Source: Lindgomyces ingoldianus
Lineage: Eukaryota > Ascomycota > Dothideomycetes > Pleosporales > Lindgomycetaceae
NCBI RefSeq assembly: GCF_010093535.1
Contig: NW_022985181.1
Coordinates: forward strand, 319,461-357,749
DNA length: 38,289 nucleotides
Reading direction: 5' to 3'
How positions within the stretch are numbered: the stretch's first letter is position 1; every line of letters starts with the position of its first letter. A program made the translations under genes and the position numbers. The notes under the pieces were generated by a model. The model saw only the letters and a program-made list of their open reading frames with translations, did not search any database and was not told the DNA's origin. Shown in pieces: positions 35,601-38,289 of this stretch.

Positions 35601-37200
35601 CTAATTAATCTCTTTAGTGTCTAGCCTTTAAAGCTAATATCTGTTTAGCTAGGTGTTTAATTAATTTCTATATATAAGTTCTCTTATATATACACTTTAA
35701 GTTAAGACTTACTAACAGTAGAGATCTTTACTACGCCTATGTTCTATAGTTTACCTTAGTATACTGTATAGTATTAGTTATTAAGAATAAACTGCTTAGC
35801 ATATTCTTTAGGTTTAATGCTGTAGATGTCCTCTCCTATTGTATAGTGTAGATAAGCAGCAGAAGTAAAGTAGTTAACAGCTTTTTTAGCATTCTTACCC
35901 TCTTATTTTATTTTTTTTATATTATGTAAATTATTTTTTTTTTTAGGGTAACCTTTAAAGTCTTAGATGTATAAGGTAATAGCTTTATATAATAAGGTCT
36001 TATTATAGAAATTTTTATATAAGGCAACATACTAGTTCTTTACTTGTGTATAGTTATTATAAAGGTAGTTTAATAACTAATATTTTTTTTTATAGTAGAC
36101 AAAGCACTTCTTTATCTACATGTAGTTGTCTCTAGATTATAGCCTAAACTTAGATAAAGATCTTTTATATTATTCTTTTCTGCGCAGAGGGAAGCTTTCT
36201 TCTTATTATGTAAACTCTTATTATGTAGAGTTATATTAGCAGTCTATGTAGTATGCATTAGGCAGTTCCTAGAGGTATTAGTTTGCCTTTTAGTTTATAG
36301 TAACTTAAAGTAATGCCTATAGGTTACTAAATAAGGCTTTATATAAAGGCTTAATAGTAAACATAGCATGTTCTAGTTCTAGTTATCCTTAACAGGCTTA
36401 TATAATAGCAGTGTGTAGTAGAACATTTTTTTAAAATTCTATTTTTAGTGCCTTTTATATAAGCGTAAGCTTATTAATTATTGTTTTAAAGACTTTATGT
36501 AAACTCTTATTAAAGTTTTTTTATTAGTATTATGTAAAGGTTATTATTATCTAGTCTGTCTAGTACTAGCTATAGTTTACATTAGTGTTAAAGTAACTAC
36601 TTAAGGTGTTGTGCAAATGCTTCTAGTCATGTCTAAGGCCTATGTTGTGCATATAGTACATATTTGCCTAACCTTCTAGGATGTTTAGAAAGATGTTTAT
36701 GTACTAAGTTTCCTAGATATCTAGCTATTAACATAAATTAATAAAGATCTTTATTTTATTTATAAAGATGTTATATAGTTAACTTATATAGTTATTATTT
36801 TTTTTATGCTTTTTAGAATTATATAATCTTATTTACTAGAAGTTTTTCTTTAGCAGTTTCCCTCTAGGGTGGAAGTTTATACAGGCTGTGATGTGGTATG
36901 GATTGTGCAGGTGGTATTAGTAGTGCATACACTACTGCAGGCGGTGGTGTGTACGATTGAGGGTGTGGAGCAGGCGTTAGGTAGGGTGGCATGTATTGTT
37001 TGTATAGTGATTAGTGTAGTGCTAGCTAAGGTGTAAGAGCAGGTAATGCTAGTATGTTTAGTGTTAATAGCAGCATTATGTTTAGTCTACTTCTATGCAG
37101 AGCCTTATATAGTAATAAAGGTTATATATAAAGCCTTTTTAGTGCAATTGCTTTTTCTTATGCTATATTATACAGCTTCTAGGCTTAGGTACCTTTAGTG
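32601..37200 (-). pseudogene. Minus-strand Copia family B relic (gag, integrase, RT)
   Basis: Read on the minus strand, fragments appear in Copia order with many stops. A proline-rich gag segment (PPYLTPAPHPQSYTPPP) is at about 36880-36980. A gag zinc knuckle with altered cysteines is at about 36070-36110. The integrase C-terminal part is at about 34680-34900, with the longest surviving open piece (60 codons; NYTDNKAILQIVVKALNNTA). The reverse transcriptase N-terminal part follows at about 33700-34200 (EILTQLLTIQRISQRLLLAI). The integrase-before-RT order supports Copia. Flanking repeats are at 31903 and 38012. The element is RIP-degraded and inactive. Confidence 0.7.
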
Positions 37201-37620
37201 CCTAGCTGTAGTGTAATTCCTTTGTCCTCTAGCACTTGTATAAGCTCTTTTTTAAATGCGCAGCTAAGTGCTAAGAAGTCTTATAGTGTCTATCTTTTAA
37301 AATCCTTTATATACGCACTTAGAAAAGTAGCGCCCTTCTAAGTTATTATACATAGATTAGTAATTATGTAACTTATATATAATTAAGTCTATAGGCTTAT
37401 TAGAGCCTCTAACATGTTAATCTTATTATTCTAGTACTCTAGGCTAGTCTTGTTTTGTAGTGTTGCCTCTAATATCCCTATATCCTTTATAAGTTGTTTA
37501 TATAATAAGAATTATTCCTTATTCTTTTTATTATTACATAGAGTTATTAGTTACTAATAAGATTTTATTATAATAGTATAGTTAATTACTTTTCTAGTAG
37601 ATTGCACAGGTACTGCTGTT

Positions 37621-37852
37621 GTCTAGCTGCTAGGTTGTGCAGCTTTAATAGCTTTAGTGTGCGCCTTACACTATCTCCTCCTTACTTTGTACAGTAGCAG
37701 AGCTTGCTGTATAATATAAAGAATTAATATGCTATTGTCTAGCTGCTAGGTTGTGCACCTTTAATAGCTTTAGTGTGCGTCTTTCACTATCTCCTTCTTA
37801 CTTTATACAGTAGCAGAGCTTGCTGTATAATGTAAAGGATTAATCTACTATT
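37621..37852. repeat. Tandem duplication, 116-bp unit
   Basis: Two copies of a unit starting GTCTAGCTGCTAGGTTGTGC stand head to tail (37621 and 37737), with about ten differences. They lie in the leader region between the right LTR and gag of the Copia B relic. Confidence 0.75.
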
Positions 37853-37854
37853 CT

Positions 37855-37980
37855 AAAGAATAGGTAACTAAATAAAGTACCTTATAAAGCATAGGTACTC
37901 TGCTGTTACTCTTTCTAAGAAATAGGTAATAAAATAAAGTACCTTATAAAGTGTAAGTACTCTATTATTACTTTTACTAA
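37855..37980. repeat. Tandem duplication, 62-bp unit
   Basis: Two imperfect copies (the word TAGGTAA at 37861 and 37923, then AAATAAAGTACCTTATAAAG) follow directly after the 116-bp duplication. Both lie in the leader of the Copia B relic. Confidence 0.7.
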
Positions 37981-38011
37981 TTTATAGTTAATTAAATTAA
38001 CTACTAATTAG

Positions 38012-38264
38012 TGTTAAATAGGCTCTAACAGCTAGCTGCTTATAGTATAAGCACTTAAATAGCAAGAGTAAGAGTAGTGTACAGTGTGCACAGCGTACAA
38101 AGTAGGTAAGGTAAGGGCAACATATTTCTAGTTCTATTACTCTTGTCTTTCCTCTGTACAGAGGAAAAGGGGGATATCTAGATGTTCGCGCACAGAGGTT
38201 CGCGCACGAGCATCATGTGACATAGATACGTGATCCTGCTCGTGCGCGATCGTTCGTATCCAGG
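38012..38264 (-). repeat. LTR of Copia family B, right copy, interrupted
   Basis: This is the direct repeat of 31903-32155. For the minus-strand element this is the 5' LTR. It is less mutated than the left copy. At 38264 it stops, where a Copia family A LTR starts. The 20-bp palindrome is at 38148-38167 and the hairpin arms are 38200-38212 and 38237-38249. Confidence 0.75.
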
Positions 38265-38289
38265 TGTCAGATTTGCGCACCTACTGTCA
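38265..38289 (+). repeat. Start of another Copia family A LTR, cut by window end
   Basis: The last 25 bases start TGTCAGAT and match the start of the LTR at 8900 except for one base. The element is inserted in the LTR of family B and continues past the window. Confidence 0.75.

Overview
The window looks like a chromosome segment of a filamentous ascomycete. It carries one GC-balanced island (about 12.2-26.7 kb) set in very AT-rich DNA. The AT-rich flanks are built from transposon wreckage: CpA/TpG are scarce, TpA is abundant, and recognisable reading frames are full of TAA/TAG. This is the signature of repeat-induced point mutation (RIP). The genes inside the island have short GT-AG introns (46-62 bp), as expected for such a fungus.

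The island holds a two-gene secondary-metabolite locus. A very large minus-strand gene (24365 to 12295, five exons by my reading) encodes a highly reducing PKS-NRPS hybrid with domain order KS-AT-DH-MT-(degenerate ER)-KR-ACP-C-A-T-R, about 3,950 codons. A divergent plus-strand gene (24686-25768) encodes a stand-alone trans-acting enoyl reductase, which would supply the missing ER function. They share a 320-bp promoter region with several CGCCG/CGGCG elements, including a perfect 9-bp inverted repeat. Together they would make a methylated, reduced polyketide, couple it to an amino acid and release it from the R domain. No oxidase, hydrolase, transporter or regulator gene is visible. The large gene has one unexplained in-frame TGA at codon 1820, so it may be a pseudogene in this strain or contain a sequence error.

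Left flank (1-12.2 kb): two 1100-bp palindromic elements derived from a pogo/Fot1-type DNA transposon (117-1216 and 4317-5416), a third, internally deleted pogo-type element (2341-3472), and a RIP-degraded Copia retrotransposon (about 1400-9220) that hosts two of them plus a solo LTR in opposite orientation (3862-4172, flanked by AGTGT). Beyond it lies a minus-strand gag-like LTR-element relic (about 9.2-11.5 kb).

Right flank (26.5-38.3 kb): LTR and gag fragments, a Gypsy relic cut off after RNase H (about 27.3-31.9 kb), and a second Copia-type relic on the minus strand (about 32-38 kb). The latter is bounded by 253-bp stretches of direct repeat. At the right edge its LTR is interrupted by the start of another LTR of the first Copia family. 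I found no RNA genes or CRISPR arrays.
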